Assembly (NCBI GenBank): GCA_021555105.2
Contig: CP134604.1
Coordinates: 1,736,001 to 1,800,000 of the forward strand
Source: Thalassospiraceae bacterium LMO-JJ14
Lineage (GTDB): Bacteria > Pseudomonadota > Alphaproteobacteria > Rhodospirillales > Casp-alpha2
Length of the DNA: 64,000 nt
Direction of reading: 5' to 3'
Position 1 is the stretch's first letter. Each line of letters begins with the position of its first letter. This document shows, one piece after another, positions 54,328 to 63,835 of the stretch. A program made the translations under genes and the position numbers. Under the pieces are notes generated by a model. It saw nothing but the letters and a program-made list of their open reading frames with translations. It made no database searches and had not been told where the DNA came from.

Positions 54328-57063
54328 ATGCTGCAAAATCTTGCCAAACGCCTGTTCGGCTCGGCCAATGACAGGTACGTCAAAACACTGCAAGGCACGG
54401 TCGATGCCGTCAATGCCGAAGAGCCCACCCTTGAAGCCCTTTCCGACGATGAGCTGAAGGCCCGCACCGATTGGTTACGCGGGCGTCTGGCAGATGGTGA
54501 AAGCCTCGACGATCTGCTGGTCGATGCCTTTGCAACGGTCCGCGAAGCGGCGAAAAGAAGCCTCGGCCAGCGCCATTTCGATGTGCAGCTGCTGGGCGGC
54601 ATGGTCCTGCACAAGGGCATGATCTCGGAAATGAAGACGGGGGAAGGTAAAACCCTTGTCGCCACGCTTGCCGTGTATCTGAACGCGCTTTCCGGCGAGG
54701 GCGTGCATGTCGTCACGGTGAACGATTATCTGGCCGAGCGCGATGCCGGCTGGATGGGGCAGGTCTATACCTTCCTGGGCCTCAGCGTCGGCGTCATCAA
54801 GCACGGCATGAACGATGACGAGCGCCGCGCGGCTTATGCCTGCGACGTGACCTATGCGACCAACAACGAGCTCGGTTTCGATTATTTGCGCGACAACATG
54901 AAATTCACCCTCGACGACATGGTGCAGCGGCCGTTCAATTTCGCCATCGTCGATGAAGTCGACAGCATCCTGATCGACGAGGCGCGGACGCCGCTGATCA
55001 TTTCCGGCCCGACGGAAGACCTCGGCGATCTGTACGCCACGGTCGACAAGCTGATCCCGAATCTTTCCGAAGACGATTTCGAAAAAGACGAGAAGGCCCG
55101 CTCGGCGACCTTTACCGAAAGCGGCATCGAAAATATGGAGACCCTGATGCGCGACGCCGGGCTTCTCGAGGAAGGCTCGCTGTTCGATATCCAGAACGTC
55201 AATCTGGTGCATCACGCCAACCAGGCGCTGCGCGCGCATGTTTTGTTCGAGCGCGATGTGGATTACATCGTCAAGGACAACCACGTCGTCATCATCGATG
55301 AATTCACGGGCCGCATGCAGGAAGGCCGGCGTTATTCCGAAGGGCTGCACCAGGCGCTCGAAGCCAAGGAAAACGTCACCATCCAGAACGAAAACCAGAC
55401 CCTGGCCTCGATTACGTTCCAGAACTATTTCCGCGCCTATCCGAAGCTGGCCGGCATGACCGGTACGGCGATGACGGAAGCCGGCGAATTCGCCGAGATC
55501 TACAAGCTCGAGGTCGTTGAAATTCCGACCAACGTGACGGTCGCCCGCGTCGATCACGATGACGAGGTGTATCGCACCGTTGACGAGAAATACGCCGCCA
55601 TCGTCGAGCAGATCAAGGATTGCCATGAACGCAAGCAGCCGGTGCTGGTGGGGACGGTTTCCATCGAAAAGTCGGAACAGCTCGCCGCTGCGCTGAAGAG
55701 CGCGAAAATTCCGCACCACGTGCTCAATGCCCGCTACCATGAACAGGAAGCGTTTATCATCGCCCAGGCCGGCCGGCCCGGCGGCGTGACGATCGCCACC
55801 AACATGGCGGGCCGCGGCACCGACATTCAGTTGGGCGGCAACCTGGAAATGCGCCTGGCGCAGGACATCGACGCCGAACCCGGCTCCGACAAATACGAAG
55901 CCGCGGCAACCAAGATCAAAGAAGAAATCCAGCGCGACCGCGACATCGTTCTGCAAGCCGGCGGGCTGTTCGTGCTCGGCACCGAACGCCATGAAAGCCG
56001 CCGCATCGATAACCAGTTGCGCGGCCGTTCCGGCCGTCAGGGCGACCCGGGGACGTCGAAGTTCTATCTGTCCCTGCAGGACGACCTGATGCGCATCTTC
56101 GGTTCCGAGCGGATCGACAGCATGCTGCAGAAACTCGGCCTCGAGCAGGGCGAGGCGATTGTCCACCCGTGGGTCAACAAGGCGCTCGAAAAGGCACAGT
56201 CGAAGGTCGAGGCCCGGAACTTCGAAATCCGCAAGAACCTGCTCAAATTCGATGACGTGATGAATGACCAGCGCAAGGTGATCTATGAACAGCGCCGCGA
56301 ATTGATGGCTGCCGAACAGGTTGCCGACGACATCGTCGACATGCGCCAGCAGGTCGTCGCCGACATGGTTTCCGCGGCAATTCCCGAAAAAGCCTATACC
56401 GATCAGTGGAACGTCGATTTTCTGCACGAGGAAGTGCTGCGTGTCTTCGGCGTCAACCTGCCGGTCAAGGAATGGGCCAAGGAAGAAGGCATCGCCGATC
56501 AGGAAATCCGCGAACGCCTGACCGACATCACCGACCGGATGATGGCCGAAAAGGCCGCCAATATCGGCCCCGACGTCATGCGCATGGTGGAAAAGAGCCT
56601 TTTGCTGCAATTGCTGGATCAGAGCTGGAAAGAGCACCTGCTGACCCTCGACCATTTGCGTCAGGGGATCGGCCTCAGGGCTTATGCGCAGCGCGATCCG
56701 CTCAACGAATATAAGCGCGAAGCGTTCGACCTGTTCGAGGAAATGCTCGAAGGTCTGCGCGACCGCGTGACGACCGTGCTCGCCCAGGTGCAGTTCCAGA
56801 CGGCCCCGGACGAAGATGACTTCCAGCGTCCGGATCAGGAAATGCACGAAACCCGTACCGATCCCGCCTTGCAGGCAGGCGAGGGCGGCGAGGCCGGTGA
56901 GCAGGCAGGTGAGGGGGATTCCGCTACCCCGCTCAACAGCCGTCAGGCCGCCAGCGAAGTCAATCCGGACGACCCGGACACCTGGGGCCGGGTGCCGCGC
57001 AACGCGCCGTGCCCGTGCGGATCGGGCAAGAAGTACAAGCACTGCCACGGCAAGGTGACCTGA
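54328..57063 (+). CDS. secA: Preprotein translocase ATPase SecA
   Basis: A 911-residue motor of Sec export. Walker A is [20 protein letters not shown], the DEAD-type Walker B is [20 protein letters not shown] and the second nucleotide-binding fold starts [21 protein letters not shown]. The preprotein cross-linking, scaffold and wing domains follow. The C-terminal linker is Glu/Gly-rich, and the chain ends with the SecB/zinc motif [17 protein letters not shown] 54328 ([15 protein letters not shown]) with CGGAG 8 bases upstream; longer frames are not needed. Transcribed separately from xerD after a 137-base spacer. Essential housekeeping gene. Confidence 0.97.
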   Translation: MLQNLAKRLFGSANDRYVKTLQGTVDAVNAEEPTLEALSDDELKARTDWLRGRLADGESLDDLLVDAFATVREAAKRSLGQRHFDVQLLGGMVLHKGMISEMKTGEGKTLVATLAVYLNALSGEGVHVVTVNDYLAERDAGWMGQVYTFLGLSVGVIKHGMNDDERRAAYACDVTYATNNELGFDYLRDNMKFTLDDMVQRPFNFAIVDEVDSILIDEARTPLIISGPTEDLGDLYATVDKLIPNLSEDDFEKDEKARSATFTESGIENMETLMRDAGLLEEGSLFDIQNVNLVHHANQALRAHVLFERDVDYIVKDNHVVIIDEFTGRMQEGRRYSEGLHQALEAKENVTIQNENQTLASITFQNYFRAYPKLAGMTGTAMTEAGEFAEIYKLEVVEIPTNVTVARVDHDDEVYRTVDEKYAAIVEQIKDCHERKQPVLVGTVSIEKSEQLAAALKSAKIPHHVLNARYHEQEAFIIAQAGRPGGVTIATNMAGRGTDIQLGGNLEMRLAQDIDAEPGSDKYEAAATKIKEEIQRDRDIVLQAGGLFVLGTERHESRRIDNQLRGRSGRQGDPGTSKFYLSLQDDLMRIFGSERIDSMLQKLGLEQGEAIVHPWVNKALEKAQSKVEARNFEIRKNLLKFDDVMNDQRKVIYEQRRELMAAEQVADDIVDMRQQVVADMVSAAIPEKAYTDQWNVDFLHEEVLRVFGVNLPVKEWAKEEGIADQEIRERLTDITDRMMAEKAANIGPDVMRMVEKSLLLQLLDQSWKEHLLTLDHLRQGIGLRAYAQRDPLNEYKREAFDLFEEMLEGLRDRVTTVLAQVQFQTAPDEDDFQRPDQEMHETRTDPALQAGEGGEAGEQAGEGDSATPLNSRQAASEVNPDDPDTWGRVPRNAPCPCGSGKKYKHCHGKVT

Positions 57064-57104
57064 GCGCCTGACGCTTCCGTCCCGTCCCGGACAATACCCC
57101 CGCG

Positions 57105-57195
57105 TCGTCGCCCTGAACTTGATTCAGGGCCCATGAAAACCGACACGTGTGTCGTGAGAGAGCATGGATCCTGAAACAAGTTCAGGATGACGGTT
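57105..57195. repeat. Dispersed palindromic repeat pair
   Basis: CCCTGAA-CTTGA-TTCAGGG (about 57111-57129) and GGATCCTGAAACAAGTTCAGGATGAC (about 57167-57191) lie between secA and accA, which are convergent. The second unit is of the same family as the units at 15827 and 32405. Confidence 0.75.
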
Positions 57196-57205
57196 GGTGT
57201 GGAGC

Positions 57206-58159
57206 TTAAAGCCCCGTCGAGCCCATATCGATGAATTTCTTGCGCCGCCGGGTACGCAGTTCGGTACCGGAAACCTTGGTCAGCTCATCGAAATGCTTTT
57301 CAATGGCGTCCGCGGTGCGGGTCATCATGGCCAGCGGGTCGCGGTGTGCACCGCCGAGCGGTTCCGAGATCACCTGATCGATGACGCCCAGCTTCAGCAG
57401 ATCCTGCGACGTCAGTTTGAGCGCCTCGGCGGCGTCCGCGGCCTTGTCGGAATCGCGCCACAGGATCGAGGCGCAGCCTTCCGGTGAAATCACCGAATAA
57501 ATCGCATGTTCCAGCATCAAAACCTTGTCGGCGACGGCCAGTGCGATGGCGCCGCCGGAGCCGCCCTCGCCGATGATCACGCTGACGAACGGCGCGCGGA
57601 CGGAAATGCAGGTTTCGATGGATCTGGCAATGGCTTCCGCCTGACCGCGGGCTTCGGCGTCAACGCCGGGATAGGCGCCGGGCGTGTCGACAAGGGTAAT
57701 CAGCGGCAGATGGAAGCGGTCGGCGAGCTGCATCAGGCGCTGCGCCTTGCGATAGCCCTCGGGCCGGGCCATGCCGAAATTATGGCGGATACGGGATTCC
57801 GTGCTGTCACCCTTTTCGTTGCCGATGACGACCACGGAACGGCCCCTGAAACGGCCGATACCGCCGACGATGGCGTTGTCTTCGGCAAACGCGCGGTCGC
57901 CGGCAAGCGGCGTGAAGTCGTCGATCAGGGCGTCGATATAGGCCAGTGCGTGCGGGCGTTTCTGGTGGCGCGCGACCTGCGCTTTCTGCCACGGGGTGAG
58001 CTTGTTGTAGGTCTGCGTCAGCAGGCGCTGCACCTTGTCCTGCAGGCGGCTGACCTCGTCGGCAATATTTACCTCGCCCTCGCTCGACAGGTGGCGAAGC
58101 TCCTCGATCTTGCTTTCAAGATCGGCGATTGGTTTTTCGAAATCCAGATAAGCCTGCAT
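57206..58159 (-). CDS. accA: Acetyl-CoA carboxylase carboxyltransferase alpha subunit
   Basis: Half of the carboxyltransferase of acetyl-CoA carboxylase, making malonyl-CoA for fatty acid synthesis with AccD. It has 317 residues, typical length. N-terminal helices LDFEKPIADLESKIEELRHL precede the crotonase fold with oxyanion-hole segments GNEKGDSTESRIRHNFGMARPEGYRKAQRLM, DTPGAYPGVDAEARGQAEAIA and GEGGSGGAIALAVADKVLMLEHAIYSVISPEG. The C-terminus KKFIDMGSTGL is common in alphaproteobacteria. No strong ribosome binding site precedes ATG 58159. Convergent with secA across a repeat-filled spacer. Confidence 0.97.
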   Translation of the reverse strand: MQAYLDFEKPIADLESKIEELRHLSSEGEVNIADEVSRLQDKVQRLLTQTYNKLTPWQKAQVARHQKRPHALAYIDALIDDFTPLAGDRAFAEDNAIVGGIGRFRGRSVVVIGNEKGDSTESRIRHNFGMARPEGYRKAQRLMQLADRFHLPLITLVDTPGAYPGVDAEARGQAEAIARSIETCISVRAPFVSVIIGEGGSGGAIALAVADKVLMLEHAIYSVISPEGCASILWRDSDKAADAAEALKLTSQDLLKLGVIDQVISEPLGGAHRDPLAMMTRTADAIEKHFDELTKVSGTELRTRRRKKFIDMGSTGL

Positions 58160-58236
58160 GCCTACGTGAATACCATCTACAAACGCGCTTGGCGAGACAC
58201 CCTAGCGAATTTTCATATTATAAGGATCGGCGGAAA

Positions 58237-59214
58237 TTACTTGCCGGCCAGTTTCGCGGCCATATCGACCAGGACCTTGGCCTGCTTGATCGAGGCATAG
58301 TCGATCAGCTTGCCGTCCAGCGCCACCGCGCCGCGGCCTTCCTTCTCGGCAATAGCCATGGCTTCGAGAATCCGTTCGGCCTGCTGGACGTCCTCGGCCG
58401 ACGGGCTGAAAACCGTATTCGCCAGCTCGATCTGCGACGGGTGGATCGCCCATTTGCCCTCGCAGCCGAGCACGGCGGCGCGTTTGGCCTGTGCGATATA
58501 GCCGTCCGGGTCCTTGAAATCGCCGAACGGACCGTCAATCGGGCGCAGACCGTTGGCGCGCGCGGCGACGACCATTTGCGTGATCGGATAATGCCACATG
58601 TCGCCCCAGTAAATCTCGCGCTCGCCGTTTTCCAGCGGATCGCTCAGCACATAGTAATCCTTGTTCGGGCCGCCGATGGCGGTGGTACGGGCCTTGGTCG
58701 AGGCGGCATAATCGGCGACGCCGAAGTGCAGGGATTCGTTGCGCGGCGAGGCGGCGGCGATCTCAAACACATTCTGCATGCCGAGCGCGGTTTCGATGAT
58801 CATCTCGAAGCCGATGCGGTTCTTGAAGCCCTTGGCCGTTTCGATCTGCGTCACCAGCATGTCGATGGCATAGATATCGGCGGCGGTGCCGGCCTTGGGG
58901 ATCATGATCAGGTCCAGCTTGTCGCCGGCGCCTTCGACCACTTCGATCACGTCGCGGTAGCAATAGTGCGTATCCAGTCCGTTGATGCGGAGCGACACGG
59001 TCTTGCCCGACCAGTCCTGATCGTTCAGGGCTTCGATGATGTTCTTGCGCGCCTGCGGCTTGTCATCGGGGGCCACGGCATCCTCGAGATCGAGAAAAAC
59101 CATATCGGCAGCGCTTTCGCAGGCCTTTTGCAGGAATTTCGTGCTGGAACCCGGAACGGCAAGTTCGGAACGGTTAAGACGCGCCGGCGCCTGATCGACA
59201 ATCGTGAAACTCAT
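58237..59214 (-). CDS. mcl1: Malyl-CoA/beta-methylmalyl-CoA lyase (Mcl1-type)
   Basis: A 325-residue HpcH/HpaI-type lyase. By my recollection of the Rhodobacter Mcl1 protein, the match runs throughout: LFLDLEDAVAPDDKPQAR-like VFLDLEDAVAPDDKPQARKN, RINGLDTHYCYRDV (catalytic Arg), LIMIPKAGTAADIYAID, FEMIIETALGMQNV (Glu metal ligand), FGVADYAAST (Asp ligand), PIDGPFGDFKDPDGY and GKWAIHPSQIELAN. Mcl1 splits methylmalyl-CoA and malyl-CoA in the ethylmalonyl-CoA pathway. The shorter Mcl2 acts as a thioesterase; the length and motifs favour Mcl1. ATG 59214 with AGAGGG upstream. Beside accA on the same strand. Confidence 0.9.
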   Translation of the reverse strand: MSFTIVDQAPARLNRSELAVPGSSTKFLQKACESAADMVFLDLEDAVAPDDKPQARKNIIEALNDQDWSGKTVSLRINGLDTHYCYRDVIEVVEGAGDKLDLIMIPKAGTAADIYAIDMLVTQIETAKGFKNRIGFEMIIETALGMQNVFEIAAASPRNESLHFGVADYAASTKARTTAIGGPNKDYYVLSDPLENGEREIYWGDMWHYPITQMVVAARANGLRPIDGPFGDFKDPDGYIAQAKRAAVLGCEGKWAIHPSQIELANTVFSPSAEDVQQAERILEAMAIAEKEGRGAVALDGKLIDYASIKQAKVLVDMAAKLAGK

Positions 59215-59298
59215 AATCACACCCTCTGGCAAATGTTAGCAGGTGCAACATGCCGGGGTGGCGGCGGCCTTGCAAGCATTAGCAGCCGCCATGTGTAT

Positions 59299-59325
59299 AA
59301 AAAAGGCCGGTCCTTCTGACCGGCC
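59299..59325 (-). terminator. Rho-independent terminator, minus strand
   Basis: GGCCGGTC (59305-59312) pairs with GACCGGCC (59318-59325); on the minus strand it is followed by six T residues. It lies 75 bases after the stop of the small membrane protein gene. Confidence 0.9.
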
Positions 59326-59399
59326 AGTGGAGAGTGTACGGTGAGTTACACCACCTCAAGAGAACCTGGTGAATTCGGGCGCATGCAATCGCCTTTTGT

Positions 59400-59696
59400 T
59401 CAGGCGAAAGACTGATTGCCCGAGCGCTGCATCGTCGTCTGGGTTTGTATCTGGTCCTGCATTTGCGTGGAAACGCTGTCGTCCGCATCCTGGGTCTGGA
59501 TTTTCGCCATAAGATGCTTCTTGCGGTTCAGTTCGCGCTGCACCTGATCTTGATAGATCAGTTTCTTGGCGCGCCTGCGGCGGTTTAGTTCGGCCGTTTC
59601 ACGCAGGGCGACGTAGATGCAGACACTGACGCCAACAACAAACGCGCATCCGAGGGCGGTTAACTTGATGAATTCGGGATCAGCAAAGAATTCCAT
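59400..59696 (-). CDS. Small single-helix membrane protein
   Basis: A 98-residue protein with one membrane helix (about residues 12-32, LTALGCAFVVGVSVCIYVALRE). It is followed by a strongly basic juxtamembrane stretch (NRRRRAKKLIYQDQVQRELNRKKH) and a Gln/Thr-rich C-terminus (QMQDQIQTQTTMQ). The charge distribution suggests an N-out, C-in topology with a cytoplasmic coiled tail. GGAG lies 5 bases before ATG 59696; longer starts to 59726 are less likely. It has its own terminator. I do not recognise a family, and the function is unknown. Confidence 0.7.
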   Translation of the reverse strand: MEFFADPEFIKLTALGCAFVVGVSVCIYVALRETAELNRRRRAKKLIYQDQVQRELNRKKHLMAKIQTQDADDSVSTQMQDQIQTQTTMQRSGNQSFA

Positions 59697-59930
59697 GACA
59701 GCTCCAAAAAATCCTGATTTGCACATTTCAACAACGATGACTGGAAGCCACTATCGGGGATCAACATTTCAGGGATTTTTCCGCAGGGATTCATTTGTTT
59801 TCACTTTGTTACAACGTGTTAAAAAGGGACCACGGCTTCGCCACGCTTGCCCCGCCGGGGCCGGGTGTGGTTTATCGCCGGAAACCGGCCCGCTTGCGGG
59901 CCTTGCATGCGCCATTAGCAGGAGAATGTT

Positions 59931-60749
59931 ATGTCTATCCGAACCCTTGCCGCCGGTTTTCTGACGGGCCTGTTTCTTGTCTTGCCGTCATTGCCGGGCC
60001 AGGCGGCGGACGATCCCGTCATCGCCACCGTCAACGGTGCCAAAATTCTCCGCTCCGACATTGAAAAAGCGCATGAAAACCTGCCGCAGGAATACAAGGC
60101 AGTGCCGATGGCACAGATTTATCCGATGCTGTTGACGAGTCTGATCGATTCCAAGCTTGTCGCCACGGATGCGCTGGCCCGAAAATTGGACGAGGAAGCG
60201 GATTTCAAAAAGACCCTGGCGATCGTGCGCGAGCAGATTCTTGAACGTTATGCCGTGCGCAAGGAAATCGAAGCCGCCGTCAGCGATGAAAAACTGCGTG
60301 CCAGGTACGAAGCGTCGGTTGCCAAGGGTGCCGAGGAAGTCCGTGCCCGGCATATTCTTCTGAAAACTGCCGACGAGGCGGTTGCCGTGATCAAGACGCT
60401 GGACGACGGCGCCGATTTCGCGGAGGTCGCGAAGCAAAAATCGACCGGGCCTTCGGGGCCGCGCGGCGGCGATCTGGGGTTCTTCGGCAAGGGGCAGATG
60501 GTGCCTGAATTCGAAGCCGCCGCCTTTGCTCTGGACGCCGGCAGCCATTCGCGCGAGCCGGTGAAAACCCAGTTCGGGTTCCATGTCATCAAGGTCGAGG
60601 AAAAACGCGCTGCCGCGCCGCCGAGCTTTGAAGACAGCATCGAGGAACTGCGCGCCAGTGCCGCCCAGGAAGCGGGCTCGGCCTATGTCGAGCGCCTGCG
60701 CGCCAAGGCCAAGATCGAACGTTTCGCCATTGACGGCAGCAAACCCTGA
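59931..60749 (+). CDS. Periplasmic peptidyl-prolyl cis-trans isomerase (parvulin/PpiC type)
   Basis: A 272-residue protein with a signal peptide (MSIRTLAAGFLTGLFLVLPSLPGQAADD). It has a SurA-like N-terminal helical region (about 30-130) with NGAKILRSDIEKAHENLP, and a rotamase domain (about 135-240): VRARHILLKTADEAVAVIKTL, FAEVAKQKSTGPSGPRGGDLGFFGKGQMVPEFEAAAF and TQFGFHVIKVEEKR, the classic parvulin signature. It probably assists folding of exported or outer-membrane proteins. AGGAG precedes ATG 59931. It is followed 16 bases later by argJ, an arrangement shared by many alphaproteobacteria. Confidence 0.94.
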   Translation: MSIRTLAAGFLTGLFLVLPSLPGQAADDPVIATVNGAKILRSDIEKAHENLPQEYKAVPMAQIYPMLLTSLIDSKLVATDALARKLDEEADFKKTLAIVREQILERYAVRKEIEAAVSDEKLRARYEASVAKGAEEVRARHILLKTADEAVAVIKTLDDGADFAEVAKQKSTGPSGPRGGDLGFFGKGQMVPEFEAAAFALDAGSHSREPVKTQFGFHVIKVEEKRAAAPPSFEDSIEELRASAAQEAGSAYVERLRAKAKIERFAIDGSKP

Positions 60750-60765
60750 TTTCGGAGCATTGAAC

Positions 60766-61995
60766 ATGATCGCGCGTTCGCCATTGGCGCCCGATGCCTT
60801 TCCGGACCTGCCGGCCATCGACGGTGTGGAAATCGCAGCGGCTGAAACCGGATTGAAATACAAGGGTCGTCCCGACCTTTTGCTGATGAAATTCGCCGAC
60901 GGCACACAGGTTGCCGGCGTTTTTACGCGTTCGCTGTGTCCGTCGGCGCCGGTCGACTGGTGCCGCCAGCATCTGGAGGGCGGCGAGGCCCGTGGCGTCG
61001 TCGTCAACGCCGGTAACGCCAACGCCTTCACCGGCAGTGCCGGGGCCGAGGCCTGCGAAGCCGTCGTCGCCGCCGCCGCCGATGTGCTGACGTGCCGCCC
61101 GAGCCGGGTGTTCGCGGCGTCCACCGGTGTCATCGGCGAGGTTCTGCCGGCGGAAAAACTAACACCGCATATCCTTGCCATGGCCGAGGAAATGTCGCCT
61201 GCGCGCTGGGCCGATGCGGCGCAGGCGATCATGACGACGGATACATTCCCCAAGGGGGCGACCAGGCGTGTCGATATTGACGGGACCACGGTCCGCATCA
61301 ATGGCATCGCCAAGGGCTCGGGCATGATCGCGCCGGACATGGCGACGATGCTGGCGTTCATCGCCACCGATGCGGCATTGCCGTCGGCCGTGCTGCAGGC
61401 GTGTTTGTCGGAAGCGACGGAAAACAGCTTCAACCGCGCGACCGTCGATAGCGATACCTCAACCAGCGATACGGTGCTTGCGTTCGCGACCGGCGCCGCC
61501 GGCAACGCGGAAATCAGCGATGCCGATGATCCCGCCCTTGATGCCTTCCGCGTCGCGCTCGAAGACCTGTGTATCGATCTCGCCAAGCAGGTGGTCCGTG
61601 ACGGCGAGGGGGCGTCGAAGTTCATCACCGTCAACGTTAAAGGCGCCGAGAACGATGCGGCGGCGAAGCGGATCGCGCTGTCGATCGCCAATTCACCGCT
61701 GGTCAAGACGGCCATCGCCGGCGAGGACGCGAACTGGGGCCGTGTCGTCATGGCGGTCGGCAAGGCCGGTGAAAAGGCCGAACGCGACAAGCTCGCGATC
61801 AGCATGGGCGGGACCGTCATCGCCCGCGACGGCGCCGCCGTCGACGGTTACGACGAAGCGCCGGTGGCGGCGCACATGAAGGGTCAGGAAATCGATATCG
61901 ACGTCGATCTGGCGATCGGTGACGGGGCGGCGACGGTCTGGACCTGCGACCTCACGCACGGCTACATCTCGATCAATGCCGACTACAGGTCCTGA
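60766..61995 (+). CDS. argJ: Bifunctional ornithine acetyltransferase/N-acetylglutamate synthase
   Basis: Transfers acetyl from N-acetylornithine to glutamate, recycling it in arginine biosynthesis. It has 409 residues, usual length. The autoproteolysis site is the Ala-Thr in KGSGMIAPDMATMLAF, with the new N-terminal Thr as nucleophile. VVVNAGNANAFTG, STGVIGEVLP, SFNRATVDSDTSTSDTVL and GEDANWGRVVMAVGKAGE are family hallmarks. ATG 60766 has GGAG 9 bases upstream; the frame reaches back to 60583 only within the ppiC gene. It is likely co-transcribed with the isomerase and mutT genes. Whether it also makes N-acetylglutamate from acetyl-CoA cannot be read from the sequence. Confidence 0.95.
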   Translation: MIARSPLAPDAFPDLPAIDGVEIAAAETGLKYKGRPDLLLMKFADGTQVAGVFTRSLCPSAPVDWCRQHLEGGEARGVVVNAGNANAFTGSAGAEACEAVVAAAADVLTCRPSRVFAASTGVIGEVLPAEKLTPHILAMAEEMSPARWADAAQAIMTTDTFPKGATRRVDIDGTTVRINGIAKGSGMIAPDMATMLAFIATDAALPSAVLQACLSEATENSFNRATVDSDTSTSDTVLAFATGAAGNAEISDADDPALDAFRVALEDLCIDLAKQVVRDGEGASKFITVNVKGAENDAAAKRIALSIANSPLVKTAIAGEDANWGRVVMAVGKAGEKAERDKLAISMGGTVIARDGAAVDGYDEAPVAAHMKGQEIDIDVDLAIGDGAATVWTCDLTHGYISINADYRS

Positions 61996-62449
61996 CTCTG
62001 GCCATGACGGGGGCTGCTGGGGCGCGCCCTTTGCCGGCGCGGGCGGGGGGCTGAAAACCGTGCTGGTGGCGGCTGCGGCCCTGATCGACGCCGACGGGCG
62101 GGTGCTCATCGCCAAACGTCCGGAAGGCAAATCGATGGCCGGCTTGTGGGAGTTTCCGGGCGGCAAGGTCGCCGACGGCGAACTGCCGGAAACCGCCCTG
62201 GTCCGCGAACTGGCCGAAGAACTGGACCTCGACATTACCGAGTCCTGCCTGGCGCCGTTTACCTTCGCCAGCCACGTCTATGAGGATTTCCATCTGCTGA
62301 TGCCGCTGTATCTGTGCCGCATCTGGAAAGGCCAGCCGAAACCCCTCGAAGGCCAGGAATTGAAGTGGGTGCAGCCGATCCGGCTGGGGGATTATCCGAT
62401 GCCGCCGGCCGACAAGCCGCTGGTGGCGCTGCTCAGGGATTATCTCTGA
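61976..62449 (+). CDS. mutT: MutT/Nudix (deoxy)nucleoside triphosphate pyrophosphohydrolase
   Basis: A Nudix hydrolase that removes oxidised nucleotides such as 8-oxo-dGTP. The core starts LKTVLVAAAALIDADGRVLIAKRPEGKSM and LWEFPGGKVADGE, followed by the Nudix box GGKVADGELPETALVRELAEEL (GX5EX7REUXEE pattern complete). The C-terminus ends with ALLRDYL, as in short MutT proteins. The start is uncertain: ATG 61976 overlaps argJ by 20 bases and adds a Gly-rich leader of about 25 residues; a GTG near 62059 with GGGGGG upstream would give the usual 130-residue form. It follows argJ directly. Confidence 0.9.
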   Translation: MPTTGPDSGHDGGCWGAPFAGAGGGLKTVLVAAAALIDADGRVLIAKRPEGKSMAGLWEFPGGKVADGELPETALVRELAEELDLDITESCLAPFTFASHVYEDFHLLMPLYLCRIWKGQPKPLEGQELKWVQPIRLGDYPMPPADKPLVALLRDYL

Positions 62450-62531
62450 TCCGGCCCGCCGTTTCGCTCTGCATCTCTGCCGCCATCCCTGCCAGGGTCC
62501 AGAAAGCAATTAATGATGCCTGACGCTCTGG

Positions 62532-62551
62532 ATTCCGGCTTTCGCCGGAAT
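62532..62551. repeat. Short palindromic repeat
   Basis: ATTCCGGC-TTTC-GCCGGAAT hairpin followed by GACAAAGG, in the spacer between mutT and the convergent MarR-like gene. It is of the common interspersed-repeat type and could also act as a bidirectional transcript end. Confidence 0.7.
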
Positions 62552-62648
62552 GACAAAGGGTAATGTTGTCCGTTACCCCGGCGCAGGCCGGGGGCCAGCG
62601 CATAAGCGCCGGTGGCCCATCCGGGAAAAGGGTATTGGAGGGGGCAGC

Positions 62649-63029
62649 TTAAAGCCCCGCCACAGCCTTTTTCATTTCATCGACCGCATCGTCGAAAAAC
62701 GCATCCATTTGCGCGCGCATCTGCGGCGACAGGGCGATCAGCTTCGAGCGCGCGTCATTGGGGTTTTCCTTTTCGACGATCAGCCCGCGTGTCAGCGCGG
62801 TGTCGATGTACTTGGATGCCGTCAGCGGGCTTTTGACGCCGGTGATGGCGGCAATTGCGTCGGTCTTGCGGACCGGTTCACTGACGCGCCACAAGTGCGT
62901 CAGCAAATCCCAGTAAGCGGCCGAGTAAAATTCCGTGTCCCCCGCGAACAGATTGATCCAGCCGCTGCCGACCTTGTCGGTGAAGACCAGATAGGCACGC
63001 CGTTGCTGATCGCTATAGGTCAGGGGCAC
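62649..63029 (-). CDS. MarR-like winged-helix regulator
   Basis: A 126-residue winged-helix protein. The recognition region is about 50-85 (VRKTDAIAAITGVKSPLTASKYIDTALTRGLI), then the wing VEKENPNDARSKLIALSPQM and a C-terminal dimer helix. The pattern is closest to MarR/PadR-like regulators that respond to small molecules; no ligand is obvious. GTG start at 63029 with GGAGG 6 bases upstream. It is divergent from a lipoprotein gene across a very AT-rich 219-base spacer, the likely place for its operator. Proteins of this kind in Rhodospirillales appear to be unassigned. Confidence 0.82.
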   Translation of the reverse strand: MPLTYSDQQRRAYLVFTDKVGSGWINLFAGDTEFYSAAYWDLLTHLWRVSEPVRKTDAIAAITGVKSPLTASKYIDTALTRGLIVEKENPNDARSKLIALSPQMRAQMDAFFDDAVDEMKKAVAGL

Positions 63030-63248
63030 GGGATTCCTCCATGGGAAACAATGTTAAAAATTACAGTTATATATATAGCTTCTTTGCTGCAAATGTCCAT
63101 TCCCATTATCATATTGAAAATAAAAGATAAAAAGTTTGATACATTTAAATACATTTATTTTTAACAACAATATTGACTATAAAAATAAAGATAATTAAGC
63201 TCCTCTCATCGCCGCGGAGGAAACGGCGGCGACGTAACAGGAGGACGA
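63030..63248. promoter_or_regulatory. AT-rich divergent promoter region
   Basis: About 220 bases, with the stretch 63050-63200 strongly AT-rich, unlike the rest of the window. It must serve both the MarR-like gene and the lipoprotein gene. TTGACT (63173-63178) and TTGATA (63138-63143) are possible -35 elements for the rightward gene. A hairpin (CGCCG...CGGCG) lies before the AGGAGG ribosome binding site. Confidence 0.5.
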
Positions 63249-63776
63249 ATGATGAAAACCGAATTGATGACGACCAATACCAAGAAGACCACGAAATTGC
63301 GCCGGCCGATGGCCATGGCCATGGCGGCGGTGCTGAGCCTCGGCCTGCTGAGCGGCTGTGTCACCGACCAGGGCAACAAGCAGACCATGGGCACCTTGCT
63401 CGGTGCGGGCCTCGGTGGTTTCGCCGGATCCAAGGTCGGCGGCGGCAAGGGCCAGCTTGCGGCAACCGCGGCGGGCGTATTGCTCGGCGGGTTCCTCGGC
63501 AACTCGATGGGTCAATCCCTCGACCGTGCCGACCAGGCGTACCTGAACCGGGCGCAGACCCAGGCCATGGAGGCCCCGGTCGGGCAGACGATTTCCTGGT
63601 CGAACCCGGAAAGCGGCAATTCCGGCCATGTCACGCCGACCCGTGTCGGCCGCGACACGCAGACCGGCGCTTATTGCCGGGAATACCAGACCGAAGTCAT
63701 CGTCGGTGGCGAATCCCAGGTCGGGTACGGCACCGCGTGCCGGATGCCGGACGGCGACTGGAAAATCTCCAGCTAA
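63249..63776 (+). CDS. Glycine-zipper lipoprotein (17-kDa surface antigen type)
   Basis: A 175-residue predicted lipoprotein. The lipobox LLSGC lies near residue 37 after a basic N-terminus and hydrophobic helix (MAMAMAAVLSLGLLSG). A glycine-zipper segment of two short helices follows (GTLLGAGLGGFAGSKVGGG and GVLLGGFLGNSMGQS), and then a C-terminal domain with YCREYQTEVIVGG and GYGTACRMPDGDWKI, the conserved ending of the Rickettsia 17-kDa antigen family. It is probably anchored in the outer membrane. AGGAGG lies before the double ATG at 63249/63252. Confidence 0.9.
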   Translation: MMKTELMTTNTKKTTKLRRPMAMAMAAVLSLGLLSGCVTDQGNKQTMGTLLGAGLGGFAGSKVGGGKGQLAATAAGVLLGGFLGNSMGQSLDRADQAYLNRAQTQAMEAPVGQTISWSNPESGNSGHVTPTRVGRDTQTGAYCREYQTEVIVGGESQVGYGTACRMPDGDWKISS

Positions 63777-63835
63777 CGTCTGCACTGCGTCGCGCCCGGG
63801 GGTACTCCTCCGGCCCTGCGGCGCGCGATGCGAGA

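Noticed and set aside
54475-57048. 857-codon open frame opposite secA
   Set aside because: Shadow frame created by codon bias; secA on the plus strand explains the region completely.
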